Origin: Baffinella frigidus
Lineage: Eukaryota > Cryptophyceae > Cryptomonadales > Baffinellaceae
Assembly (NCBI GenBank): GCA_026770585.1
Contig: MU646946.1
Location: 199,882 to 210,987, forward strand
Reading direction: 5' to 3'
DNA: 11,106 nucleotides
Shown here: in pieces, positions 1 to 5,121 of the stretch
Layout of the letters: every line of letters starts with the position of its first letter
Numbering within the stretch: position 1 is the stretch's first letter
Translations under genes and position numbers: made by a program
Notes under the pieces: model-generated
Seen by the model: only the letters and a program-made list of their open reading frames with translations
Database searches by the model: none
What the model was told of the DNA's origin: nothing

Positions 1-7
1 GGGTTAA

Positions 8-10
8 GGT

Positions 11-105
<95 letters not shown>
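8..105 (+). repeat. (GGTTGAG)14 telomere-variant tandem array
   Basis: Fourteen near-perfect 7-bp units, GGTTGAG, run head to tail from the start of the window. The unit is one base away from the TTTAGGG telomere unit seen perfect at 3643-3719, so it is best read as a locally homogenised variant. All three frames translate to a 7-residue periodic peptide, so open frames here carry no coding information. Confidence 0.9.
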
Positions 106-109
106 GGGT

Positions 110-400
110 GAGGAGTTGAGGAACTCGTGGAGGAGGTGCTCCGCCTCCAACCCCCAAACCCAAACCTCCAACCCCCAACTACTGAAAAGCCCCAGGAGAA
201 GTGTCAAAAAGTAGCGGACACTCTGGTGTCCTATACTTTTGAGCCATTTTCTCCTCAAAAGGCAATTTTCACCCCAAGGACGTGACCAAAATTCGTGAAA
301 AGGTAACCTACAAGTAATTTTAGTGTCGTGTCCAAGAATTTTGAGACTTCCTCTGGGGCTTTGCAGTAGAAACCCCCTTGCCCAGCGCCGAGTGGAACCC
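110..400. other. gene-free stretch with small hairpins
   Basis: No gene is recognised. Bases 145-180 are C-rich telomere-like filler on the opposite strand to the first array. A hairpin at 205-241 pairs CAAAAAGTA..GGACAC with GTGTCC..TACTTTTG around a TCTG loop. A second pairs CTTTTGAG (236-243) with CTCAAAAG (254-261); the two overlap and are mutually exclusive. A weaker dyad joins GGACGTGACCAAAATT near 279 with AATTTTAGTGTCGTGTCC near 318. These look like remnants of short fold-back elements. Confidence 0.45.
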
Positions 401-406
401 CTGCAA

Positions 407-434
407 GGTTGGAGGGGTTACAACACCTCCAACC
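407..434. repeat. 9-bp-stem hairpin at the edge of a minisatellite
   Basis: GGTTGGAGG (407-415) pairs perfectly with CCTCCAACC (426-434), and GTT (417-419) with AAC (422-424) inside the loop. It abuts the first unit of the following minisatellite. Confidence 0.6.
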
Positions 435-435
435 T

Positions 436-588
436 ACGCCAACAGTCAAACATACGCCAACAGTCAAAGACCACATACGCCAACAGTCAAAGACCACCGC
501 CATACGCCACCAGTCAATAGACCACCGCCATACGCCAACAGTCAATAGACCACCCCTCCAACGCCAACAGTCAATAGACCACCGCCGC
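436..588. repeat. minisatellite with core ACGCCAACAGTCAA, six units
   Basis: ACGCC cores start at 436, 454, 477, 504, 532 and 561, giving periods of 18, 23, 27, 28 and 29 bp. The core ACGCCAACAGTCAA is near-invariant (fourth copy ACGCCACC), while the tail ATAGACCACCGCCAT grows from left to right. Both strands have short open frames here, but the period is not a multiple of three and no codon-level conservation is evident, so I do not call a gene. Confidence 0.85.
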
Positions 589-680
589 ACCAGTGGAATT
601 TGCACCACGAAACACGTTGAAAGCGAAAAACGTTGCGTAGTAACAATTCTACCTGCGATCTGGCGTGGTTCACACACTCA

Positions 681-840
681 TAGGCCAACGGCCTGAAAAT
701 GGGGAAGTTAAGCATACGGCATTGTCTAGGACCTCCTACCGTAGGCCGAGGGATCCTAGGACCAAAAAGTCTCGGCCTACGGTAGGAGGTCCTAGGCAAT
801 GCCGTAGGCCTAACTACCCCATTTTCAGGCCGTTGCCCTA
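681..840. mobile_element. 160-bp fold-back (MITE-like) element
   Basis: Two 70-bp arms (681-750 and 771-840) are inverted copies with five mismatches and no gaps, separated by a 20-bp loop that contains a BamHI-like GGATCC. Both ends carry TA, so the element could be GGCC...GCCC inside a TA target duplication, as made by Tc1/mariner-type transposases. Because TA is self-complementary it also belongs to the arms, so this is suggestive only. No coding capacity. The inner stem contains CTACCGTAGG, a motif that recurs in the modules at 2152-2267, 4830-4945 and near 5549. Confidence 0.75.
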
Positions 841-1000
841 TTAACACTGTCCCTGCGGTTACTCGGAGTCAAGAAAGCACCCGTCAAACAGCCCATGGAC
901 CCGAATTAACCTTATCCCCAACCCCTCAACCCTGCACTCCAAACCCTGCACACGAACCCCTTAACCCCAAGCTCTAAGCCCCACACCTCAAACGCCTCAC
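841..1000. repeat. gene-free C-rich degenerate telomere-like filler
   Basis: After about 60 bp of unremarkable sequence, the plus strand becomes rich in CCCTAA, CCCCAA and CCCTGA words (about 905-1000), i.e. the G-rich strand is the minus strand here, opposite to most of the window. Confidence 0.6.
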
Positions 1001-1033
1001 CACAAACTTGATCTTCTTGGCAAAGATCGGCAG
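1001..1033 (-). pseudogene. module R copy A, coding-like fragment LPIFAKKIKFV
   Basis: Minus-strand codons read LPIFAKKIKFV. It aligns without gaps with four other copies in the window (LAIIAKKVKF and variants). This is the most diverged copy: Ala to Pro, Ile to Phe, Val to Ile. The function is unknown. A companion segment at 1075-1118, matching the DNA downstream of copies C and D, follows after 41 bp of C-rich telomere-like filler, so the module has been split. Confidence 0.45.
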
Positions 1034-1112
1034 CCCTAAACTCTGACCTTTAAGCCCTGAACCCTAAAACCTCCTCCAAAGTCAACCGACGACTTTAGAA
1101 ACTTACTTAAGT

Positions 1113-1255
1113 TTAGGGTTTCGGGTTTCGGATTTCGGGTTTCGGGTTTCAGGTTTCGGATTTCGTGTTTCGTGTTTCGTGTTTCGGATTTCGGGTTTCG
1201 TGTTTCGGGTTTCGGATTTGGGGTTTCGGATTTGGGGTTTCGGGTTTCGAGTTGG
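1113..1255 (+). repeat. degenerate GGGTTTC array
   Basis: About 20 units of GGGTTTC with GGATTTC, GTGTTTC and GGGTTTG variants. The minus strand stays open in several frames as a periodic ETRNPKP-type peptide, which is what a 7-bp repeat produces automatically. Confidence 0.85.
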
Positions 1256-1256
1256 C

Positions 1257-1291
1257 ACAGCAAACTTGACTTTCTTGGCGATGATCGCCAG
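1257..1291 (-). pseudogene. module R copy B, coding-like fragment LAIIAKKVKFA
   Basis: Minus strand CTG GCG ATC ATC GCC AAG encodes LAIIAK and continues KVKFA. Relative to copies D and E the changes are at third positions (ATC/ATT, TTT/TTC, GCT/GCG). It is flanked on both sides by telomere-like filler, with the strand of the filler switching from G-rich on the plus strand before it to C-rich after it. Confidence 0.5.
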
Positions 1292-1385
1292 ACCCAAACC
1301 ATAACCCCCAACCCCTTACCCCTTACCCCTTACCCCTAGCCCCTAACCCTAAACTCCAAACCCTAACCCTAAACTCTTAACCCTC
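1292..1385. repeat. C-rich degenerate telomere-like filler
   Basis: CCCTTACCCCTTACC, CCCTAACCCTAAACTC and related words; the opposite G-rich orientation to 1113-1255. Confidence 0.75.
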
Positions 1386-1387
1386 CT

Positions 1388-1488
1388 ACCGCAAACTTGA
1401 CATTCTTGGTAATAATCGCCAGCACATGCGGCCCCAAAGTCAACCAATGACTTTAGGAACGTACTTAAGTTTAGGGCTTAGGTTCCAC
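1388..1488 (-). pseudogene. module R copy C, long form
   Basis: Minus-strand reading of 1390-1440 gives LTLGPHVLAIITKNVKF then AV, directly comparable with copy D (LTLEPHVLAIIAKKVKF). Upstream on the minus strand (1441-1488) the DNA stays similar to copy D, but the same frame meets TAA, so this half is either non-coding or an intron; AAGTACGT there resembles a splice donor. The function is unknown. Confidence 0.5.
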
Positions 1489-1630
1489 TCAAAAGACTAC
1501 GAGGCACGCAAGCCCCGGATATCCGGTGTAACGTGGCTAACAATTCCTGACCTTTGGCGTGTTTCCTAAGAAATAATCCCAATAATTGACTTTGGAATGT
1601 TCCGCATAGTGTTTTGAGCGGTTAGGGTTT
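1489..1630. other. gene-free spacer with a 12-bp palindrome
   Basis: No gene is recognised. CCGGATATCCGG at 1515-1526 is a perfect palindrome. The remainder is unique-looking sequence leading into GGTTAGGGTTTGGTACCGCG, a junction shared with copy E of module R at about 1870. Confidence 0.4.
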
Positions 1631-1729
1631 GGTACCGCGAACTTAACTTTCTTGGCAATGATCGCCAGAACATGCGGCTCCAAAGTCAACCAATGACTTT
1701 AGAAACGTACCTAAGTTCAGGGCTTCGGG
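1631..1729 (-). pseudogene. module R copy D, long form
   Basis: The minus strand reads LTLEPHVLAIIAKKVKF then AVP across 1631-1686. Against copy E the shared core differs only by GTT/GTC, a silent change. The following minus-strand upstream part (1687-1729) matches copy C at DNA level but contains an in-frame TAA. It directly abuts the minus-strand end of the 1730-1869 protein fragment, so two unrelated fragments are joined here. Confidence 0.5.
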
Positions 1730-1869
1730 TTCCACATGGTGGGCTTCGAGGGTTTCGTTGGGCCTGGATTCCAGGGGTGTACGTGACCAAACTGCACCAG
1801 AAAATCTCTCAAGTTAATTGCATCAAGGCAAGTTGACTTTTGATGAAAGGTTCGCAGCCCCCCGTGTGG
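1730..1869 (-). pseudogene. fragment F, copy 1, unknown protein piece
   Basis: A 140-bp segment that recurs in inverse orientation at 10556-10840, gap-free once an insertion is set aside, with about 13 differences. In one minus-strand frame both copies stay open and the changes are partly conservative: Asp/Glu, Arg/Lys, Leu/Phe, Met/Val. Readable parts include KSTCLDAINLRDFLVQFGHV and WNPGPTKPSKPTMW. I do not recognise the family. No start codon or plausible gene context accompanies it, so I treat it as a gene fragment. This copy is the uninterrupted version that defines the insertion site of the element at 10659-10799. Confidence 0.5.
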
Positions 1870-1877
1870 TAGGGTTC

Positions 1878-1970
1878 GGTACCGCGAACTTGACTTTCTT
1901 GGCAATGATCGCCAGAACATGCGGCTCCTGTCTATCCCCTCGGCAGCTGCTCCCCCCCTCCTGCTTCGGG
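1878..1970 (-). pseudogene. module R copy E joined to an empty insertion site
   Basis: Bases 1878-1928 are the fifth copy of the LAIIAKKVKFAVP module, read on the minus strand and preceded there by QEPHV. Bases 1917-1970 continue into a GC-rich segment that is repeated at 2379-2409 plus 2631-2652. In that second copy a 217-bp inverted-repeat element is inserted exactly at the TG of 1948-1949, so this copy is the empty site. Confidence 0.6.
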
Positions 1971-1986
1971 GTTTGCGGTTTCGGAA

Positions 1987-2007
1987 CACAGCAGAATCTG
2001 TTGTGTA
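1987..2007. repeat. imperfect hairpin ACACAGCAGA-A-TCTGTTGTGT
   Basis: A 10-bp stem with one mismatch and a single-base centre. Its CAGAATCTGT core is also found in both terminal repeats of the element at 10659-10799, which suggests a related transposon remnant. Confidence 0.45.
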
Positions 2008-2036
2008 TCTTAGGGCTTCCAACGCCGAAGATAAGA

Positions 2037-2380
2037 GTGGATATGTGCTATTTTAGGCATATACCCAAGGCTTAAAATAACATAAGTCGGCTTTAAAATA
2101 GATTCGGTTATGTTCCGAGACCAGCACGTGCGGGGTTTGCGGCTTCGGCTCGATCAACTTAGCTAAGTTGATCCACGCTCCCGGGAACGAAGGCGGGTAC
2201 GGGTACTCCGTAGCACCCTACGGTACTGCCTACCGTAGCGCCCTACGCACTACCCGGATCCGTCGCAGACTACCAGAATCGCCATCCGGATGGCCATCTC
2301 GGAATATGGCAGAGTCTATTTTAAAGCCGACTAATGCCATTTTAAGCCTTGGGTGTATGCCTAAAATAGCATATATCCAC
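2037..2380. mobile_element. 344-bp fold-back element with a captured 116-bp module
   Basis: Arms 2037-2120 and 2297-2380 are 84-bp inverted copies with about ten mismatches and no gaps. The ends read GTGGATAT and ATATCCAC. Each arm carries GCTATTTTAGGCAT, a motif that recurs in other inverted-repeat elements at about 9566 and 10719. The interior holds the 116-bp module at 2152-2267 and a perfect palindrome GCCATCCGGATGGC (2281-2294). No clear target duplication is visible. Plus- and minus-strand open frames across it are explained by the palindromic structure rather than by a gene. Confidence 0.7.
2152..2267. repeat. 116-bp module, copy 1, with a 22-bp perfect palindrome
   Basis: The same length and sequence recur at 4830-4945 with about nine substitutions and no indels. 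It opens with a perfect 22-bp palindrome (2152-2173; half-site GATCAACTTAG). Further in are CCGTAG-CACC-CTACGG and CGTAG-CGCC-CTACG, two tandem small hairpins with 4-base loops. A CCGGATCCG near the end is also self-complementary. The function is unknown; the density of dyads suggests a mobile element or replication or recombination site rather than a coding region. Confidence 0.75.
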
Positions 2381-2409
2381 ATGCGGCTCCTGGCGATCCC
2401 CTCGGCAGC

Positions 2410-2630
2410 TAGAGCGTCTGCAGTAATTGTTGTCCGTTTTGGACGTACGGTTTCCCCGTTTCCCCGTTTTGAAAAGGGACTTATAGGACGTGACAAGGAT
2501 TTTAAATGGTACCAAGAGGCGCAATTCTGGTACTATTTAAAATCCTTGTCACGTCCTAAAAGTCCCTTTCAAAACCGGAAAACCGGGAAACGGAGGTCCA
2601 AAACGGACAACAATTACCGCAAACGCTCTA
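2410..2630. mobile_element. 217-bp inverted-repeat MITE with TA target duplication
   Basis: Two arms of about 105 bp (2410-2514 and 2528-2630) are inverted copies around a 13-bp loop, with ends GAGCG...CGCTC. Flanking DNA matches 1917-1970: the uninterrupted copy has CAGC-TG-CTCCCC, here CAGC-TA-[element]-TA-CTCCCC. That places the element at 2412-2628 with TA duplicated, the signature of Tc1/mariner-like insertion, and implies that the empty copy's TG is a later change or polymorphism. There is no transposase; it would depend on one elsewhere. Confidence 0.85.
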
Positions 2631-2640
2631 CTCCCCCCCT

Positions 2641-2860
2641 CCTGCTTTCGGGTTTGGTGTCTGGTGTTTGGTGTCTGGTGTTTGGTGTTTTTTGTTTTTT
2701 GGTTGGGGCTTAGGGTTTAGGGGTTAGCGTTAGCTCAGAGTTGGTTCAGGGTGTAGGGATCAGGGATTAATTTCGGGAGTAGAGACCAATATCGGGGTTA
2801 TGGATTAATTTTAGGATTTGTGATTATTTTCGGGTTTCGGGTTTCGGGATTAGGGGTTAG
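2641..2860 (+). repeat. gene-free G-rich degenerate telomere-like filler
   Basis: GGTGTTTGGTGTCTG words pass into GGGTTTAGGGGTTAGC and GGGTTTCGGGTTTCGGG. No codon structure beyond the 7-bp period. Confidence 0.75.
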
Positions 2861-2927
2861 GGTGTACCCCCCCCGCGGCCGCCGCCGCATCGCACGCCCT
2901 TTGGTTCGCCGTTCAGAGTTTTCGGGG
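2861..2927 (-). pseudogene. module S copy 1, GC-rich coding-like fragment
   Basis: Minus strand reads KTLNGEPKGVRCGGGRGGGT. Copy 2 (3113-3179) gives nearly the same peptide; of the differences in the first twelve codons both are silent (ACT/ACC, AAG/AAA). All three copies contain exactly eight C on the plus strand after GTA. The Gly-rich end could equally be a simple-sequence effect. Unknown function. Confidence 0.4.
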
Positions 2928-2940
2928 TTAGCGCTTAGGA

Positions 2941-3090
2941 CCCGCTGCCGAGCGAGGACGGGACACACTTTTCAAGGATTTAAAAAAGTTTCCCCCGAAT
3001 CGTGAAGGAAATGGACGTTTAAAATGAAAAAGCCAGGTCCAGAATCTGGACCTGGCTTGTAAAAACGTGCTTCTTTCGCTCGACAGCGGT
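2941..3090. mobile_element. asymmetric fold-back with a 29-bp perfect hairpin core
   Basis: Outer arms CCGCTGCCGAGCGA (2942-2955) and TCGCTCGACAGCGG (3076-3089) match at 13 of 14 positions. The core 3030-3058 is a perfect 14-bp stem on a single A (3044), arms AAGCCAGGTCCAGA and TCTGGACCTGGCTT. The left side is about 50 bp longer than the right, consistent with a deletion in one arm. It separates copies 1 and 2 of module S. A bacterial terminator reading is out of place in this context. Confidence 0.6.
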
Positions 3091-3112
3091 AGGGCTCAGG
3101 GTTTAGGGGTGA

Positions 3113-3179
3113 GTGTGTACCCCCCCCGCCGCCGCGGCCGCATCGCACGCCTTTTGGTTCGCCGTTCAGGGTTTTCGGG
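3113..3179 (-). pseudogene. module S copy 2
   Basis: Same minus-strand frame as copy 1: KTLNGEPKGVRCG followed by a Gly/Arg-rich stretch. The two copies differ mainly by silent changes and by the position of a CGC codon within the GGC run. Flanked by GGGTTTAGGGG before and GGGTTTTCGGG after. Confidence 0.4.
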
Positions 3180-3276
3180 TCCAGGGTCTAGAGTTAGGGA
3201 TTACCCCCCTGGTTTCGGGTTTAGAGTTGGGTTTACGGTTCCAGGGTCAGGGTATGGGGCTTAGGGTTTAGGGGTG

Positions 3277-3334
3277 AGAGTGTACCCCCCCCGCGGCCGC
3301 GGCTGCAACACACGCCTCCTGGTCCGCCCCGGGC
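3277..3334 (-). pseudogene. module S copy 3, diverged and fused to fragment V
   Basis: Minus strand reads GGPGGVCCSRGRGGGT, clearly related to copies 1 and 2 but diverged. On the minus strand it follows directly after the FATFK end of the fragment at 3335-3470 in the same open frame, so two modules are fused. Confidence 0.35.
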
Positions 3335-3470
3335 TTGAAAGTCGCGAAGGGTTGCGCGAATGTCGGGAAGCGATCGATGTCGATCCACACGAACGCCAGC
3401 TGCGGGTGACAGACTGTTCGTAAGTTGACACGCGGGGGCTGTGGTACACATTCGTCAACTTTGGCGCGGG
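3335..3470 (-). pseudogene. fragment V copy 1, hydrophobic/acidic coding-like piece
   Basis: The minus strand reads VDECVPQPPRVNLRTVCHPQ then LAFVWIDIDRFPTFAQPF and ATFK, 45 codons without a stop. It aligns gap-free with copy 4 (3995-4130). In the last 17 codons five of six differences are silent; the first half has many replacement changes. The IDIDRFPTF core is kept in copies 1, 2 and 4. I do not recognise the family; alternating hydrophobic residues ending in D-x-D would suit a core beta strand with acidic site residues, but that is only an inference. Confidence 0.5.
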
Positions 3471-3483
3471 AGAGAGCCCGGGG

Positions 3484-3550
3484 TGAAAGTCGCGAGGGTT
3501 TGCGGGAATGTTGGGAAGCGATCGATGTCGATCCACACGAATGCCAGCTG
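3484..3550 (-). pseudogene. fragment V copy 2, truncated
   Basis: Minus strand reads LAFVWIDIDRFPTFPQTLAT, matching only the C-terminal half of copies 1 and 4. It starts (minus sense) at CAGCTG, directly after telomere-like filler. Confidence 0.5.
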
Positions 3551-3551
3551 T

Positions 3552-3642
3552 TACAGGGTTTAGGGTGTGGGGGTCAGGGTATGGGATTTGAGGTTTGGGG
3601 TTTGGGGTTTGGGGTTGGGGTTTATGTTTCAAGGGGTTGGGG
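3552..3642 (+). repeat. degenerate G-rich filler leading into true telomere units
   Basis: GGGTTTAGGGTGTGG, GGTTTGGGGTTTGGG and related words grade into the perfect array that follows. Confidence 0.75.
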
Positions 3643-3719
3643 TTTAGGGTTTAGGGTTTAGGGTTTAGGGTTTAGGGTTTAGGGTTTAGGGTTTAGGGTT
3701 TAGGGTTTAGGGTTTAGGG
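3643..3719 (+). repeat. interstitial (TTTAGGG)11 telomeric block
   Basis: Eleven perfect TTTAGGG units, the only perfect telomere-type block in the window, followed by a few degenerate units to 3746. The G-rich strand is the plus strand, so a chromosome end would lie to the right if this were terminal; unique DNA continues, so it is interstitial. It fixes the ancestral unit for all the degenerate arrays here. G-quadruplex formation is expected from known behaviour of such repeats. Confidence 0.95.
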
Positions 3720-3746
3720 TTGAGGATTTAGGATTTAGGGTTTAGG

Positions 3747-3806
3747 GAAGGTTTGCGCGAATGTTGGGAAGCGACCCATGTCGATCTACACGAATGCCAG
3801 CTACGG
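3747..3806 (-). pseudogene. fragment V copy 3, broken by a stop
   Basis: Minus strand reads LAFV-stop-IDMGRFPTFAQTF. The Trp codon TGG of copies 1 and 2 is TAG, and the second Asp is Gly. It begins right after the telomeric block (GGG then AAGGTTTGCGCG), so the filler and fragment junction is exact. Confidence 0.55.
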
Positions 3807-3847
3807 ATTCAACGCGAAAAGATGTTCAATTGGAGGCAGCATGCTGC

Positions 3848-3997
3848 GCTATCTTGAGGGTGGAAGTTGATATATTATAGCTTCGACGTACCTGTAACAT
3901 AGCATAAACTCCCTAAGATACTTGCTATCTTAAGGGCGGTAGTTGCTATCTTAGCCTCGACATAGCTGTAACACAACACAAAACCCACAAGATACTT
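3848..3997. repeat. tandem duplication of a ~75-bp unit (3848-3923, 3924-3997)
   Basis: Two abutting copies, 76 and 74 bp, both begin GCTATCTT.AGGG.GG.AGTTG and end AAGATACTT. On the minus strand each carries AAGTATCTT...TGTTACAG, which has the GT...AG outline of a very short intron of about 30 bp just after the ATTCAAG end of fragment V copy 4. The GCTATCTTA word links it with fold-back elements elsewhere in the window. Confidence 0.7.
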
Positions 3998-4130
3998 GAA
4001 TGTCGCGAAGGTTTGCGCGAACGTCGGGAATCGATCAATATCGATCAAGATAAACTCTAGCTGCGGTTGACAGACTATTGTGAAGTTGACAAGCTGGGCG
4101 TGTGGTACAAATTCGTCAACTTTGGAGCGA
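3995..4130 (-). pseudogene. fragment V copy 4, longest open copy
   Basis: Minus strand reads RSKVDEFVPHAQLVNFTIVC, then QPQLEFILIDIDRFPTFAQT and FATFK. An ATG-initiated frame of 98 codons (minus, 4171 to 3875) covers it, adding SKYSCISSAAGILRSK before and a hydrophobic tail encoded by the tandem duplication after. The part shared with copy 1 is convincing as once-coding sequence; the flanking residues are supported by nothing but openness. No family recognised. This is the best candidate in the window for a fragment that might still be translated, but no promoter or polyA signal supports it. Confidence 0.45.
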
Positions 4131-4149
4131 AGAATGCCAGCGGCGGACG

Positions 4150-4468
4150 AAATACATGAGTATTTCGACACCTAGGGTGTTGGGCGTGGGTGTTGGGGCT
4201 GGATCACTACCCGGGTTTCGGGTAGTGTTTGGGTGTGGGATTAGAGTGTGGGGTTTGAGGTTTGGGATTTAGGGTGTAGGGTTTAGGGTTTAGGGTTTGG
4301 GGTTTGGGGTTGATGGTTCGGGGTTGGGGACGGGTGTTTGGGGTTGGGGGTTCGGGGGTTGGGGTTTGGGGATTGGGGTTTATGAATTGGAGTTTATGGT
4401 GTATGGTGTATGGTTTCGGGGTTCAGGGTTCAGGGTTTAGGGATCAGGGATAATTTCGGGGTTTGGGA
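4150..4468 (+). repeat. degenerate GGGTTTG filler with a 9-bp-stem hairpin
   Basis: G-rich 7-bp variant repeats, with CACTACCCG (4205-4213) and CGGGTAGTG (4219-4227) forming a perfect stem around GGTTT. No gene. Confidence 0.75.
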
Positions 4469-4620
4469 TTCAGGGTTCAGGGTTCAAGGTTCAGGGTTCA
4501 AGGTTCAGGCTTCAGGGTTCAAGGTTCAGGGTTCAGGGTTCAGGGTTCAGGGTTCAGGGCTTAGGGTTCAGGGTTTCGAGTTTAAGGCTTCGGGTTCCAG
4601 ATTGAGGGTTTCAGGTTTCG
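4469..4620 (+). repeat. (GGGTTCA)n array passing into GGGTTTC variants
   Basis: Roughly 15 units of GGGTTCA/AGGTTCA to about 4577, then GGGTTTCGAG-type units. The plus-strand open frame rich in GFRVQGS is a by-product of the period. Confidence 0.85.
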
Positions 4621-4622
4621 CA

Positions 4623-4677
4623 GCATGAGACCGTGAGGCGTTTGGCCTTCGCCTTCGCAATCTTCTACTAATGTCGA
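4623..4677 (-). pseudogene. module Q copy 1, Lys/Ala-rich coding-like fragment
   Basis: Minus strand reads KIAKAKAKRLTVS. Compared with copies 2 and 4 the changes include ATT/ATC, GCG/GCT and GCG/GCC, all silent. The part corresponding to LERVAE is frameshifted or lost. The peptide is a basic amphipathic helix-like segment. Unknown function. Confidence 0.4.
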
Positions 4678-4678
4678 G

Positions 4679-4770
4679 TTTCAGGGTTTCGGATTTCGGG
4701 TTTCGGGTTTAGGGTTTCGGGTTTCGGGTTTCGGATTACGGGTTTCACGGTTTCGGGTTTCGGGTTTCAG
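4679..4770 (+). repeat. degenerate GGGTTTC array
   Basis: About 13 units of GGGTTTC and GGATTTC variants between two Q modules. Confidence 0.85.
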
Positions 4771-4830
4771 ATTTGAGACCTTGAGACGTTTGGTCTTGGC
4801 CTTAGCGATTTTCTCGGCGACCCTCTCGAG
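4771..4830 (-). pseudogene. module Q copy 2
   Basis: Minus strand reads LERVAEKIAKAKTKRLKVS. It differs from copy 4 by GCC/GCT (silent), ACC/GCC (Thr/Ala) and CGT/CGC (silent). It abuts the 116-bp module at CTCGAG|ATC, exactly where copy 4 instead continues into a different coding-like segment, so the module interrupts or replaces the original continuation. Confidence 0.5.
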
Positions 4831-4945
4831 ATCAGTCTAGCTAAGTTGATCTAAATTCCCGGGAACGAAGGCGGGTACGGGTACTCCGTAGCACCCTGCG
4901 GTACGGCCTACCGTAGCGCCCTACGCACTACCCGGATCCGTCGCA
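4830..4945. repeat. 116-bp module, copy 2
   Basis: Gap-free counterpart of 2152-2267. The opening palindrome is degraded here at three positions in its left half, and one of the two small hairpins has CCTGCGG for CCTACGG. Flanked by module Q copy 2 on the left and the truncated Q copy 3 on the right. Confidence 0.75.
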
Positions 4946-4970
4946 TGTCTTGAGGTGTTTGGCCTTGGCC
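4946..4970 (-). pseudogene. module Q copy 3, truncated
   Basis: TGTCTTGAGGTGTTTGGCC matches only the RLKVS end of the module; it is cut at GGCC where a GGGTTTC array (4971-4999) starts. Confidence 0.4.
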
Positions 4971-4999
4971 GGTTTCGGGTTTCGGGTTTCGGGTTTCGG

Positions 5000-5121
5000 A
5001 TTTGAGACCTTGAGGCGTTTGGCCTTGGCCTTAGCGATTTTCTCAGCGACCCTCTCGAGGTGCTGCACCGCTGGCGGCTTGCTCGCCGGCTGCCGAGGGG
5101 AGCAAACCGTGTGAGCTTATA
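5000..5121 (-). pseudogene. module Q copy 4 with its longest continuation
   Basis: The minus strand stays open through TVCSPRQPASKPPAVQH and into LERVAEKIAKAKAKRLKVSN. The first half (5051-5121) is repeated at 5278-5345 with one 3-bp indel, so its reading frame has been kept in both copies. In the alternative frame GLLPSAAGE..ASGAAPRE two of the changes are silent, so which frame was translated is not settled. Basic, Ala/Lys-rich composition; no family recognised. Confidence 0.45.

Noticed and set aside
1-105. The left edge as a true chromosome end
   Set aside because: The G-rich strand reads away from the left edge, the unit is GGGTTGA rather than TTTAGGG, and the window is simply cut there.
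436-588. Minisatellite as a CRISPR array
   Set aside because: The spacing between cores is not constant, the between-core DNA is itself repetitive, and no cas genes are present.
1036-1311. Minus-strand open frames rich in ETRNPKP
   Set aside because: They come from the 7-bp GGGTTTC repeat, which is open in all frames; only the short LAIIAKKVKF part has independent support.
2168-2713. 181-codon plus-strand frame as a gene
   Set aside because: It runs through both fold-back elements and into telomere-like filler; its residues are explained by inverted-repeat DNA and no part is conserved at codon level.
3030-3058. Hairpin followed by a GTAAAAA tail as a Rho-independent terminator
   Set aside because: The stem is strong but there is no T tract on either transcribed side in the right place and the context is eukaryotic; it is the core of a larger fold-back.
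3875-4171. 98-codon minus-strand frame as an intact gene
   Set aside because: Only the central 45 codons are supported by a second copy; the C-terminal part lies in a tandem duplication with a possible mini-intron outline, so an intact gene is not shown.
4410-4628. Plus-strand 72-codon frame rich in GFRVQGS
   Set aside because: Encoded entirely by GGGTTCA/GGGTTTC repeats, with no non-repetitive domain.
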